From: CAVOAK01 sp963664465
GTDB taxonomy: Bacteria > Pseudomonadota > Alphaproteobacteria > UBA8366 > CAVOAK01
NCBI GenBank assembly: GCA_963664465.2
Contig: CAXXSU010000002.1
Location: 1 to 64,000 of the forward strand
Direction: 5' to 3'
Length of the DNA: 64,000 bases
Position numbers and translations under genes: made by a program. A model generated the notes under the pieces. That model was given only the letters and a program-made list of their open reading frames with translations, was not told where the DNA came from and searched no databases. Of the stretch, positions 9,282 through 17,900 are shown in pieces (position 1 is the stretch's first letter; every line of letters begins with the position of its first letter).

Positions 9282-9779
9282 GGCCTGAAAATGGCAGAAC
9301 CGGACTCGCACGGCAACACCATCTGCTCGCCACGCCGCAGGACGATGCCAGACATTCCGGGCGCGGCTCCCGCTGTCCAAGGAACTCCCCCGCCAGAAGC
9401 ACGCATTCCTTACCCGAACTCGAAGCATAGGCCCGTATCGCCGGCGGCCGTTCTGCTGCGATCCCCTGTGGCGCCAGCACGCCGCCGAGAGGGCGAGGTT
9501 GGCCGTGAGGCGGGAGGCGGATGGATGTCCGGAAGGGCCTCTCCGCCGTTTGCAACCACGGACCCACGGGTGTCAACGGCGGAGTAAGATTGGTCCGAAG
9601 GGCGGAGTAAATTTAGCCCACTTGATGTGATGCCATTCGCGGTGTTGCGGGTTGTCCCGGTAGTCCATAGGAGGGACCCGCGCTGCTTCGTGTAGCGCTT
9701 TGCGATACGCGAAGCGAAGCAGCGTGGGAGGTGCCTGTGGACCCACCGGGGCAACCGGGGTCTCGGTGTTCGATGCCGG

Positions 9780-10547
9780 TTAGGGGTTTTGGGGGGATTT
9801 CCGCTTTCTTCGGCTCTGGTTGAGCCGGTAGCTTTCGCCGTTCATTTCCAGGATATGGACATGGTGGGTGAGACGGTCCAGCAATGCTCCGGTCAGGCGC
9901 TCGGAGCCGAACACCTCGGTCCACTCGTCGAAGGGCAGGTTGCTGGTCACCAGGATGGAGCCACGCTCGTATCGTTGGCTGAACACCTCGAACAACAGCT
10001 CGGCGCCGGTTTTGCTGAGCGGCACGAAGCCGAGTTCATCGATGATCAGCAAGCTGTATTTCGCCAACTGTTTCTGGTAGCGCAGCAGGCGTTTTTCGTC
10101 CCTGGCCTCCATCAACTCGTGGACCAGGGCGGCCGCCGTTGTGAACCCCACCGATAATCCCTTCTGGCAGGCCGCCAGACCGAGACCGAGGGCGACATGG
10201 GTCTTGCCGGTGCCGCTGTTGCCCAGCGCGATGACGTTCTCGCGGCGCTCGACGTATTCACAACGCGCCAGCTCCAAGACCAGCATCTTGTTGAGCGAGG
10301 CGATGGCCTTGAAGTTGAAGGCATCGAGGCTTTTGACGGCGGGGAACCTGGCCTGCCTGATCCGCCGCTCGACCATGCGGCGCTCACGCTCGATCAACTC
10401 CAGCTCCGCCAGGCGGACGAGATAGCGCACATGGTCGACGCTCTCGGCGGCGCATTGGCGGGCCAGCTTGTCGTACTCGCGCAGAAAGGTAGGCAGCTTG
10501 AGGGCCTTGAGGTGATGCGCCAACAGCACCTGTGGGGTGTCGGTCAT
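9780..10547 (-). CDS. istB: IS21-family helper ATPase IstB
   Basis: 255 residues, full length. IstB is an AAA+ ATPase that assembles on DNA and recruits the IstA transposase. Visible motifs are Walker A GNSGTGKTHVALGLG (about residues 109-123), Walker B YSLLIIDELGF, sensor-1 region ILVTSNLPFDEW, and the Arg-rich DRLTHH near the end. The start codon overlaps the istA stop (ATGA), the usual translational coupling in this family. It is about 85% similar by eye to the second IS21 copy at 43.9 kb. Confidence 0.93.
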   Translation of the reverse strand: MTDTPQVLLAHHLKALKLPTFLREYDKLARQCAAESVDHVRYLVRLAELELIERERRMVERRIRQARFPAVKSLDAFNFKAIASLNKMLVLELARCEYVERRENVIALGNSGTGKTHVALGLGLAACQKGLSVGFTTAAALVHELMEARDEKRLLRYQKQLAKYSLLIIDELGFVPLSKTGAELLFEVFSQRYERGSILVTSNLPFDEWTEVFGSERLTGALLDRLTHHVHILEMNGESYRLNQSRRKRKSPQNP

Positions 10548-12058
10548 GGCCTACCCTCGCCCAACAGGCTCATGTAGCTGGCGGCGGCCGTGGTTGCGAC
10601 CCGGGCCCTTGGCAGATAGGGATAGACATCCAAGTCGAGCCGCGGCGGGCGCCGTTCGACCCGGCACAGCACCAAGTGCTTGACGGCGTCGTAGCCGATA
10701 GCGCCCAGGTGCAGAGCGTCCTTCACCGCAGCGTGAAGCTCCTCAAAATCGAAGGTCTCCAGAAGCCGCAGGACCTGTACGTATTCCCGCTTGCCGGGCT
10801 TGCCCATCCGCGCCTCAAGGAGGCGGCGCAGGGTTGGGAACGCGTCGGGCAGTTGCCACCCGGACAGAGGAGCGGCCTGGTCCAGGGCGCCGATCTTCTG
10901 CTCCAGCAGGGGCAGGTAGTGAAGCGGATCGAAGATCATATCCTCCCGGTCATGGGAGCGTGGATGCCGGGCAATGACCTCGGCGCCGCAACCGATGACC
11001 ACCTCATGGACATAGCCTCGAACCCAGACCTCCTGGTGGCCGTAGGCGACGGGCACCGAGTATTCGTTGCTCCGGTAGCGCACCAGGGACAGGGAGTTGA
11101 CCCGCGTGCCCTGCTTGTCGCAGGCATCGAACGGCGCCGGCGGCAACGCCATCAACGCCGCGCGATCCCGCTTGAGGCGCTCGCCGATGGTCTCGCCGTG
11201 GCCGCGCAGGACGTCGCCTTGCCGTTTGCAGCATCGTTCCTCCAGGTCGGCATTGAAGGCGTCCCAGCCCTCGAACCGGGGGAGAGGAACCATGAAGTTC
11301 CGCCGGGCGTATCCGACCAGACCCTCCACTTTGCCCTTGTCGTTGCCCTTGCCAGGACGGCCATAGCGGTCCTTGAAAAGGTAATGGGACTGAAGCCCGC
11401 TGAACGCTGGCGTCCGTCGCCGTGTGCCATCCGTAAGGATGCGCGACACCAGGCGCTTGTCGTTGTCGTAGAGGATCGATTGAGGAACCCCGCCGAAGAA
11501 GGCGAAGGCCCTGTTGTGGCCGTCCAGCCAAGCCTCCGCCGTCGCCGCCGGGTAAGCCGCGATGAAGCACGCATCGCTGTGCGGAAGCGCCATGGCAAAA
11601 AAATGCGCCCGCCGCTTGACCCCGGCAATGATCGCATCCGCCTCGCCAAAGTCCGCCTGGGCATCGCCCGCAGGATGCGCCAGCGGCACAAACATCTCCC
11701 GGAGACGACGCCGCCGTTCCCGGACGTAATCCTTGACGATGGTCTGTCCACCCGCAAAGCCATGCTCGTCGCGAAGCCGCTCAAATATCCGCTTCGCCGT
11801 GTGCCGCTGCTTGCGCTGAACCGTTCGGTCCGCTTCCAGAATACGCTCAATGATATCCGTGAAAGGATCCAGCTTCGGGCGCTTCGGTGGCTGGTGGCGG
11901 CGGTAGCCAGGGGGCTCCGAATGCCGGAGCATCTTCTTTACCGTCTCTCGCGCAATGCCAAACCGACTCGCCGCATCTCGCTGGCTCAGACCATCAACAT
12001 GGCATGCCAGACGGACGCGGAGATAAAGCTCCACCGTATACATCCTCCCACCTTCCAT
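10544..12058 (-). CDS. istA: IS21-family transposase IstA
   Basis: 504 residues. An N-terminal helix-turn-helix (GLSQRDAASRFGIARETVKK) is followed by the DDE integrase core: first Asp in AQADFGEADAII, second in ILYDNDKRLV, Glu in KGKVEGLVGYARRNF. A C-terminal beta-barrel region (SLVRYRSNEYSVPVAYGH) and LLETFDFEELHAAVKDAL follow. All segments are in one frame, unlike the two other istA copies in the window, so this element may be active. Confidence 0.93.
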   Translation of the reverse strand: MEGGRMYTVELYLRVRLACHVDGLSQRDAASRFGIARETVKKMLRHSEPPGYRRHQPPKRPKLDPFTDIIERILEADRTVQRKQRHTAKRIFERLRDEHGFAGGQTIVKDYVRERRRRLREMFVPLAHPAGDAQADFGEADAIIAGVKRRAHFFAMALPHSDACFIAAYPAATAEAWLDGHNRAFAFFGGVPQSILYDNDKRLVSRILTDGTRRRTPAFSGLQSHYLFKDRYGRPGKGNDKGKVEGLVGYARRNFMVPLPRFEGWDAFNADLEERCCKRQGDVLRGHGETIGERLKRDRAALMALPPAPFDACDKQGTRVNSLSLVRYRSNEYSVPVAYGHQEVWVRGYVHEVVIGCGAEVIARHPRSHDREDMIFDPLHYLPLLEQKIGALDQAAPLSGWQLPDAFPTLRRLLEARMGKPGKREYVQVLRLLETFDFEELHAAVKDALHLGAIGYDAVKHLVLCRVERRPPRLDLDVYPYLPRARVATTAAASYMSLLGEGRP

Positions 12059-12164
12059 CCCGAAAAAGGACCGAAGGCTACAGGTGGCAGAGTTTTGCTC
12101 CGCCCGCGCCTGGGAAAATCCCGCCGCTTACGTGGACTAATTTGTCACCGCCGCTTACACCGAT

Positions 12165-12364
12165 ATGACCGATGCCGACGTCGATGACATTCTTGGCATC
12201 GAATTGTTCAGCAATATGGATGCCGAGAAGTTTCCGGCATCGACGCCGCTGCGAGATATTATCCGCAACGATATGTGCATTCGCCACTATCGCGGAGGCG
12301 ATATCGTCATTCGCGCAGGGGACTACGGCACATCGGCATTTATCGTCATGTCAGGCAAAGTTAG
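12165..12364 (+). pseudogene. Cyclic-nucleotide-binding domain protein, truncated
   Basis: Reads MTDADVDDILGIELFSNMDA, then IRHYRGGDIVIRAGDYG and TSAFIVMSGKV. This is the first beta-roll of a Crp-type nucleotide-binding domain (GD.VI..G..G...F.V..G.V). The IS1182-like copy B begins at 12365 and removes everything after residue 66. The start lies 5 bp beyond the IS21 end, so the promoter is also probably lost. The remainder of the gene is not elsewhere in the window. Confidence 0.75.
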
Positions 12365-13685
12365 CAGCCCGTTGAAAAAGGCGTCATTGACCGGGTTTCA
12401 CGCCACGGCGAAGCATATCGCGGCGAAGGCGGTTTCGCCATCCTCCGAGACGATGAGGACGATCTGAACGACCAGGACGGCTCCAGCGGGCGTAACAAGC
12501 ACGAACAAGGCGCCAATTCCGCCCGCCACGGCCTCCTTCGGGGTGCCGGCGCCGATGAGTTGGCGCATCAGCAACGATAGGTTGTGGCCGGCGACGTGAA
12601 GCAGGTATCGCTTGTGCACGTTCTCGCGGCCCCGAAGCCAGGTCCGGCGCATACCGCCGCGATCGAGGTTGTGGGCAAAGGAGCGCTCGACGATCTCGGC
12701 GCGCAGCTTGAAGGCTTCCCTGGCCACCCCCGATAACAGCCGGGTCCGGTTGTTGGTGACCGCCCGGCGAGCCGCATCATCTCCGTGCCAGCGCGCAAAA
12801 CCCTTCTGCTTGGGCTCGGAGATCCGGCTCTTCCAGGGGCCGTCGTCGAGCGCCTTCAAGACCAACCGTGAGTGGGAGCCCTTATCGGTCACACATTCGG
12901 CCGGATCTTCGGCCGTCGGCGCCACATCCACCGCCTCGAGGTTTGCCTCGGCCGCCGCCAGGGTCTTGGGAAGCGTTGTCGTATCGCCCTCGTCGGCCGG
13001 GTGCAGCTCCGCCGCCACCACCGCGCCGGTGTCCAGATCCACCGCGTGCTCGGGCTTGTAGGCCAGGTGCGTGGTGCCGTCCTTCATCTTGGCGATCTTG
13101 GCCTCGGGGTCGCTCCTGGAAACCCAGTCCTGGTTCGAGAGCTTCTTGCCCTTGCGCTTGCGGTCCAGACGCGCCAGGTCCTCAGCCGTGGGTGTCTCGA
13201 TACCGCTCTCCTGGGCCAAGCGCTCCAGCATCCCCCGGTAACCCTCGCCCGTGTCCCTCCGCACGATGTTGCGCAGCGCCGCGTTGGCCTCCATGGTCGA
13301 GGCATCCACCCCGATGCGCTCGCCCTTCACCAGACCCGCCTCGGCGATCAGCGCCAGGACCCAGTCAAACACCGCCGTGTGGACTTCATGGGGCAGGCGC
13401 GCGCGGGTCCGTGACAGCCAGGAATGGTCCGGCACCCGTTCCCGCATCTCCAACAGCAGGAACTCCCGTAGCGACAGGGAATCCGAGCAGCGCCACTCCT
13501 ACCAACTGCAGGCGGTCGTAAAATACATGACCAGGCGAGCGCGGCATCTCCGACCAGCTCACCATCAAGTCCCCCTGACGATCCTTCTGCTGTCCCATCG
13601 CCATCAGCGAACCCCCCTTCAGGCCAGGACACCAGAGAATCAGACCATGCCGACTTCGTCCAGGGAAGACTTCGTCAACGGGCTG
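12365..13685 (-). mobile_element. IS1182-like element, copy B (1321 bp, internal deletion)
   Basis: Same ends as copy A and TTAG on both sides (12361-12364 and 13686-13689). Compared with copy A it lacks 149 bp (equivalent to 7826-7974), which removes part of the transposase N-terminus and shifts its frame. It does not have copy A's extra base at the position equivalent to 7199. Each copy is therefore broken at a different place. Confidence 0.88.
12398..13604 (-). pseudogene. IS1182-like transposase, copy B, 149-bp deletion
   Basis: The N-terminal frame starts at 13604 (MAMGQQKDRQGDLMVS) and is lost at the deletion after LQLV. The longer remaining frame runs from about 13453 (MEMRERVPDHSWLSR) to the stop at 12398 and covers the whole DDE domain without the frameshift seen in copy A. 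A 351-residue product lacking the N-terminal domain could be made from the internal ATG. Whether it is active is unknown. Confidence 0.82.
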
Positions 13686-14011
13686 TTAGCCTGTACGAGA
13701 ACATCCAGGATCTCGCCGTCCTGATCGATCGCCCGCCACAGATACATTCTCTTTCCGCCGAACGACGTGAACATCTCATCCAAATGCCATTGCGGATGGG
13801 CTGAGGGTCGCGACTGGCGAAGCCGCCAAGCTATTTGAGGCCCGAACCGAGCAACCCATCGACGGATCGTTTCGTAGGAAACCTCAATGCCTCGTTCGGC
13901 AAGCAGTTCTTCGACATCGCGCAAGCTAAGTGAATACCGGCAGTACAACCAAACAGCGTGCTGCACGATGTCTGGTGGGAAATGGCAATATCGATAGCTG
14001 ATCTTATTCAT
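13686..14011 (-). pseudogene. IS6-family transposase, N-terminal half
   Basis: Starts MNKISYRYCHFPPDIVQHAV at 14011 and covers the helix-turn-helix (LSLRDVEELLAERGIEVSYE) and the first catalytic Asp (WHLDEMFTSFGGKRMYLW). It is cut after LDVLVQA by the composite transposon. The C-terminal half lies 7 kb away at 6313-6689. The short frame beyond the junction is IS end sequence, not protein. Confidence 0.9.
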
Positions 14012-14066
14012 AGGACCAGCTTACCAACCCAATACGGCTTGGCGTCCGAGATTCGTGACAAGCCCC

Positions 14067-14372
14067 CTAGCTTCGCTAAACCCGGTCCCCCGGGGCACCC
14101 GCGCCGTGTACGGGATGGCCGGGGAAACGGGTGTAGAAAATGAACAAACGAGATACAACTAATTATACAATAAGTGAGATATATATACCACCTGAACAGG
14201 TGTGGTGCATTTGCTGAACAAACCCCTCGCGCCGCGTTCTTGGATGATGATTTATGGCCCCTCGGTGGCTCTGAACATTGGCAGGGCAATGTTCATAAGG
14301 GGGGTTACCTGTCAGTGTGGAGGTGCGTCGGCATCCACGCGGCATCAATCGTCGGCGCGGCCGGCGCATCGT
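14067..14372. other. Intergenic region with AT-rich patch
   Basis: No supported gene. It holds an AT-rich stretch (about 14150-14190) with TATACAATA and an imperfect palindrome ACCTGAACAGGT (about 14190-14201). It lies downstream of the leftward C45 gene and next to the IS6 right end, so the AT-rich part could be an old promoter or remnant. Confidence 0.4.
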
Positions 14373-15464
14373 TCACAGGCCGGTGCGCACATAAGGCTTT
14401 TCCGAAGAGAGGCCGTCGGAGACCCACACCGCACGCTCGACGGGATCGAATACGATCGAGCACAGCGTCTGCAACCAGGTCGCGGTGTCACGGAGCCCGG
14501 GATCCGGCGCCTTGCAGATTGCGTTGTAGCCGTTCTCTCTGTCCGCCAGCCAGTCGCCGACCATCTCCCGTGAAACTCGTTGCTGCTGGGCGATCAATTC
14601 CTGCCAACGGCTGCCGCGGACGAAGCTGTCCTCGAAGGTACACGGCTCATCGGTCAGCAGGCAGTGGTTGGTGTGCCATCGAATCTGGTCCGAATCCATG
14701 CGTAGCTCGGTGACGCCGGCCGGGGACGCCTCGAGGTTGAAGGCGACCCCCGAGTCATCGGCAACAAAGAAGCTGATGGTAGCCTCAGGAGGATGCTCGT
14801 GGACGACACGCCGCGCCTCGTCCAGCGTTGTCCGCGCGATCATCTCGCGGATGTCCACGACAAACAGGTCGCGGCCGATGCTCGTATTCTGCGAGCAGCC
14901 AAGGCCGGTTTCGATCGCTACGATGCCAAACTCGTTGATGCCGTACTTGCCAGGCTGGCCGCATTCGGTGACTACAATGTGGTCAGGGCCGTCATCGCAG
15001 CGGGCGATCAACACGGCACGGAAGTCGAGCACCTCCGGCCGCCACTCCCAGTTCATCCCCAGGAGCGGATGGCCGTTCGCCGAGCGCTCGGATCCGACAA
15101 ACACGTTGGAGCATTCGCCAAGCTTGAGACGCTCATAGGTGATCTCGTAACGTGCCGACAGCATGAAGATGTCGTCGAGTCGCTGGCGTGACCCCTCCGC
15201 GATCCCTTCGTATTCCTGCATGAGTGCCGGACTCGTCGCTGCCGTCGGCTCGAAGAACCGTGTGGCACGGCGGCGCATCTCAGGAACCTCAATGCCGAGG
15301 TGATCGCCGTAGAACCAGCGATAGAAGTCGAGCGCCCTTGCAATTGGCTCGCGGAGCAGCCGGCCGTGCTGCTCGCCGCGCGTGCGGCTGTCGCCGCGCA
15401 GCTCGACGCGGTACAGCGGCTGGTGGCTCGGCTGATCGCCGGCCGGTCCAGGGATCACGTCCAT
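14373..15464 (-). CDS. C45-family acyltransferase/peptidase-like hydrolase
   Basis: 363 residues from ATG 15464; the open frame extends upstream only as a shadow of the preceding gene. The pattern matches the acyl-CoA:6-aminopenicillanate acyltransferase/C45 peptidase group: RTRGEQHGRLLREPI near the N-terminus, a helical region, then LGECSNVFVG with Cys118 as the expected N-terminal nucleophile exposed by self-cleavage, followed by GHPLLGMNWEW. Family members hydrolyse or transfer amide-linked acyl groups. It lies 31 bp after the ammonia-lyase-like gene in the same direction, so the two are probably cotranscribed from the operator-bearing promoter at 16.8 kb. The natural substrate cannot be read from the sequence. 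Confidence 0.75.
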   Translation of the reverse strand: MDVIPGPAGDQPSHQPLYRVELRGDSRTRGEQHGRLLREPIARALDFYRWFYGDHLGIEVPEMRRRATRFFEPTAATSPALMQEYEGIAEGSRQRLDDIFMLSARYEITYERLKLGECSNVFVGSERSANGHPLLGMNWEWRPEVLDFRAVLIARCDDGPDHIVVTECGQPGKYGINEFGIVAIETGLGCSQNTSIGRDLFVVDIREMIARTTLDEARRVVHEHPPEATISFFVADDSGVAFNLEASPAGVTELRMDSDQIRWHTNHCLLTDEPCTFEDSFVRGSRWQELIAQQQRVSREMVGDWLADRENGYNAICKAPDPGLRDTATWLQTLCSIVFDPVERAVWVSDGLSSEKPYVRTGL

Positions 15465-15495
15465 GGTTGCACCGCCAATGAATCCCAGGGTGCCA

Positions 15496-16734
15496 TCAGG
15501 CGGCGGTGGCCTCGATGATCGCGAGCGTGCGCCGCATCTCGTTGTGCACGATCTGAAACCCCTCGTCGATGCCCATACCGGGACGGGCGAGGATCCAAGC
15601 CGGCCGGGTGGCGAGGGCGACTTGGCACACCATGCGGGCTGACTGGTCGGTGTCGGTGCACGATCCACCGAGGATGGGACGAACGCCACCCGACCAGCAC
15701 AGCAGCACCGCGCGTGCGGCGTTGCTGATCGCCCCGAGATCAGGGGTCTTGACGTTGATCATGTCTGTCACGCCGGCCTGGACGAAGGCGCCAATGTCCT
15801 CGAGGTCGTCGGCCCATTCGTCGACGATGATCTGGGCGGTGCTGCCGAGCCGGCGAAGCTCAGTTCGTATGGCGCCGAAGCAGTCGATCTGGGCCGCGCG
15901 GCTATCCATTAGGACGGGCGTTTCGAGACAGAGGACGTAGGGACTTGCTTGCTCTGCGAGACCGGCGATGTAGCCTGCGATGCGTCGCGCATCATTCTCG
16001 AAGATCGTTCCGAGCAAGCCATAGGCATCGACGTGCAGCTCGGGCCGGTAATCGGCTGCCCCAAAGGTCTTGATCCGTTCGATGACCCAGGAGACGTATT
16101 CTACTAGACGCGATCCATCGTTGCCAAGCACGTCGAGACTGTTGATCAGGCCATGCGGGAGGGCATCGGCACGGTGGGCGATGGCCTTGTCTACACCCGC
16201 TCTACGGTCCTCGCCACACTGTACGTTGATGGGGATCAGGGTTTCGGAGACCTGCACGTCGAGCTCAGCCGCGAGCACCTCGGCGCCAGTCCTTCGTTGC
16301 GCCAAGGCGACAGCCTGGAGGAGCGCCTGCGAAACGGCATAGAAGGCTGCTGTCCGGTTCAGCCGCGAATCGCCAAACTCCTGGCCCTCGAGCCAGCCGC
16401 ACATGTCCAAGAAGCCGGTGACCGACTGTCCGGCGAGAGCGGCGCAGACGTCCTGCATAGCATCGAGCTGGAATTCGTGTCGGAACCGCGTGCTGCGCCC
16501 GCCAGCACCGGAATAGGCTACCGAGAGAGCGTCGCCGGCGACACATTGGCCGCTGTCGAGGACGAGCACCACCGACACCGCTTCGGCCGGCTGGCGGATG
16601 CTTGCGAAGCCGGGCGTAACAGGTGGGCCGACATAGAACAGGCCATCAGAGCGGGCCCCATGGCGAATCGCCGCAAGATCGTCATTGTAGTACCCACCCC
16701 ACGCCCGGACCGCCAACGCCTTCTCGATGCGCAT
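15496..16734 (-). CDS. Methylaspartate ammonia-lyase-like enolase-superfamily enzyme
   Basis: 412 residues from ATG 16734 (AAGGA 8 bp upstream); an upstream in-frame start at 16809 would run through the operator and is rejected. Family signatures are LHVDAYGLLG, ETPVLMDSRAAQ (metal-binding Glu), DEWADDLEDI (metal Asp/Glu), MINVKTPDLGA with the expected general-base Lys329, and RPGMGIDEGFQIVHNEM near the end. Methylaspartate ammonia-lyase converts 3-methylaspartate to mesaconate and ammonia in glutamate fermentation and the methylaspartate cycle. Here it sits alone, without glutamate mutase genes, beside peptide-type transport and hydrolysis genes. A related amino-acid beta-elimination is therefore as likely as the textbook reaction. 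Confidence 0.8.
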   Translation of the reverse strand: MRIEKALAVRAWGGYYNDDLAAIRHGARSDGLFYVGPPVTPGFASIRQPAEAVSVVLVLDSGQCVAGDALSVAYSGAGGRSTRFRHEFQLDAMQDVCAALAGQSVTGFLDMCGWLEGQEFGDSRLNRTAAFYAVSQALLQAVALAQRRTGAEVLAAELDVQVSETLIPINVQCGEDRRAGVDKAIAHRADALPHGLINSLDVLGNDGSRLVEYVSWVIERIKTFGAADYRPELHVDAYGLLGTIFENDARRIAGYIAGLAEQASPYVLCLETPVLMDSRAAQIDCFGAIRTELRRLGSTAQIIVDEWADDLEDIGAFVQAGVTDMINVKTPDLGAISNAARAVLLCWSGGVRPILGGSCTDTDQSARMVCQVALATRPAWILARPGMGIDEGFQIVHNEMRRTLAIIEATAA

Positions 16735-16799
16735 GTGGGGTCCTTCGATATGCGGGAGACGCCGCCGAGCGACGCCCTTGTTGCATCTGACCGGAAGTA

Positions 16800-16820
16800 T
16801 ATAATACAATGTGCATTATA
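16800..16820. promoter_or_regulatory. Near-palindromic operator in the divergent promoter
   Basis: The core TAATACAATGTGCATTA (16802-16818) lies within a 21-bp inverted repeat with eight of ten arm positions paired, between the leftward ammonia-lyase gene and the rightward MetE-like gene. The same motif, 15 of 17 bases identical, recurs at 22608-22624. A GntR/FCD regulator is encoded nearby. It overlaps AT-rich sequence suited to a promoter -10 region, so repression by occlusion is plausible. Confidence 0.65.
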
Positions 16821-16880
16821 CAACTCCCCGAGAGCACTCCGCTGCCGACGGCCAGTGACACACCAAGAGAATCGAACGCG

Positions 16881-17900
16881 ATGGCCGCGCTTCTTCCCAC
16901 CGAGCTTATCGGAAGCTATGCGCTGCCAAGCTGGCTGTGGGTCGTAATCGATCGCGTGGAAAGCCAGAACGACCTCGGCGAGGCCGACCTTCGCGAGACT
17001 CTCGACGATGCCGTAAACATCGCGCTTGCCGACCAGGAGCGCGCCGGCATCGACATCGTGACCGACGGCGAGATGCGGCGGCGCGACTTCATTCAGAACT
17101 TCTACGGGCTGCTGACCGGGCTCGACAAGCTGCGGCCGGAGAGGCGGCTGGGCTCAGCAGGCTATGACCAGAATCCGCGCTACCAGGTCGTCGATCGCAT
17201 CACCGCACCCCGCGGCCTCGGAATCGTGCCGGAGTTCGAGTACCTGAAACAGCACACGGATCGGCCGGTCAAGATCTGCATCCCGGGGCCAGTGACGCTG
17301 TCGCTGCCGCTTATCCTGAAAGGCGGCTATTCCGATAGGTCTGCCCTTCTCGACGACATGATCGGCATCGTCAATGCGGAGATGAAGGCCTTGGCCGCGG
17401 CCGGCGTAACCTACCTGCAGGTGGACGAACCGCGCTACGCCACCAGCCACGAAGCGGCGAGGCAGTTCGTCGACATCTTCAATGCGACGCGCGACGGCGT
17501 GGAAGTCCGCGTTGGGCTGCATCTCTGCTTTGGAAACTTCATGGGTCGCTCGCGCGACCGGCGCGACTACAGCCACATGATCCCGGCGGTCAACGACGCA
17601 CGGTGCGAACAGATCAACTTCGAGTTCGCCAACCGCGAGTTCGCGCAGATCGACCTCATTGGCAAGCTGACCGGCAATCACCGGATCGGCGTTGGGGTGG
17701 TTGACGTGAAGTCGTACTTTGTCGAGACGCCGGAGCAGGTCGCCGAGTCGCTGCGGCTCGCCCTGCGCCACGCGTCCGCCGAACGCCTCGTGGTGACGCC
17801 CGACTGTGGCTTCAATCACTGTCCGCGGCACATCGCCTTCGCCAAGATGTGCGCTATGGTGCAGGGCGCTGCCATCGTTCGACGTGAGCTCGCCGCATGA
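16881..17900 (+). CDS. MetE C-terminal-domain-like zinc methyltransferase
   Basis: 339 residues from ATG 16881. This is the size of a stand-alone C-terminal barrel of cobalamin-independent methionine synthase, without the N-terminal half of MetE. Zinc-ligand candidates are present: His214 and Cys216 in GLHLCFGNF, Glu248 in INFEFA, Cys309 in TPDCGFNHCP. TYLQVDEPRYA matches the conserved VDEP strand. Such proteins transfer methyl groups to thiols or act on uncharacterised substrates. First gene of the rightward operon, overlapped by the next by 4 bp. Its company (dipeptidase, hydrolases, peptide importer) argues against a housekeeping methionine synthase. Confidence 0.8.
   Translation: MAALLPTELIGSYALPSWLWVVIDRVESQNDLGEADLRETLDDAVNIALADQERAGIDIVTDGEMRRRDFIQNFYGLLTGLDKLRPERRLGSAGYDQNPRYQVVDRITAPRGLGIVPEFEYLKQHTDRPVKICIPGPVTLSLPLILKGGYSDRSALLDDMIGIVNAEMKALAAAGVTYLQVDEPRYATSHEAARQFVDIFNATRDGVEVRVGLHLCFGNFMGRSRDRRDYSHMIPAVNDARCEQINFEFANREFAQIDLIGKLTGNHRIGVGVVDVKSYFVETPEQVAESLRLALRHASAERLVVTPDCGFNHCPRHIAFAKMCAMVQGAAIVRRELAA

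Larger units (their letters stand above)
9571..12159 (-). mobile_element. IS21-family element
   Basis: Ends are TGTCAACGGCGGAGTAAG at 9571 and, read from the other side at 12159, TGTAAGCGGCGGTGACAA; both then share ATTRGTCC. TG...CA ends and the istA-istB pair are the hallmarks of the family. No target duplication is evident, so at least one flank was rearranged. Both genes appear intact. The right end lies 5 bp before the truncated cyclic-nucleotide-binding gene. Confidence 0.8.
6690..13685. mobile_element. Composite transposon bounded by two IS1182-like copies
   Basis: Two directly repeated IS copies (6690-8160 and 12365-13685) flank 4.2 kb of cargo. The outermost ends are flanked by the same 4 bp, TTAG (6686-6689 and 13686-13689), and removal of the whole unit plus one TTAG restores the interrupted IS6 transposase in frame. 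The inner flanks differ (TTAA at 8161, TTAG at 12361), as expected if the two IS copies first landed independently and then moved as a unit. Cargo: a small broken gene, a broken HTH gene, an IS21 element and a truncated cyclic-nucleotide-binding gene. No resistance gene is present. Confidence 0.8.
6258..14066 (-). mobile_element. Second IS6-family element, split by a composite transposon
   Basis: Perfect 16-bp terminal inverted repeats GGGGCTTGTCACGAAT begin at 6258 and end, inverted, at 14066. Removing the 7-kb insertion (6690-13685) and one TTAG leaves an element of 809 bp, the normal IS6 size, with its transposase restored in frame. I see no 8-bp target duplication at its outer ends (left flank TCAGGGAT, right flank CTAGCTTC), so one side has been rearranged since insertion. 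Confidence 0.85.

Noticed and set aside
10532..12187. 551-residue open frame on the + strand
   Set aside because: It is the shadow of the high-GC istA gene on the other strand; no conserved motif, and istA is unmistakable.
16734..16809. Upstream in-frame start for the ammonia-lyase gene at 16809
   Set aside because: It would translate the operator and lacks a ribosome-binding site; ATG 16734 has AAGGA and fits the family start.
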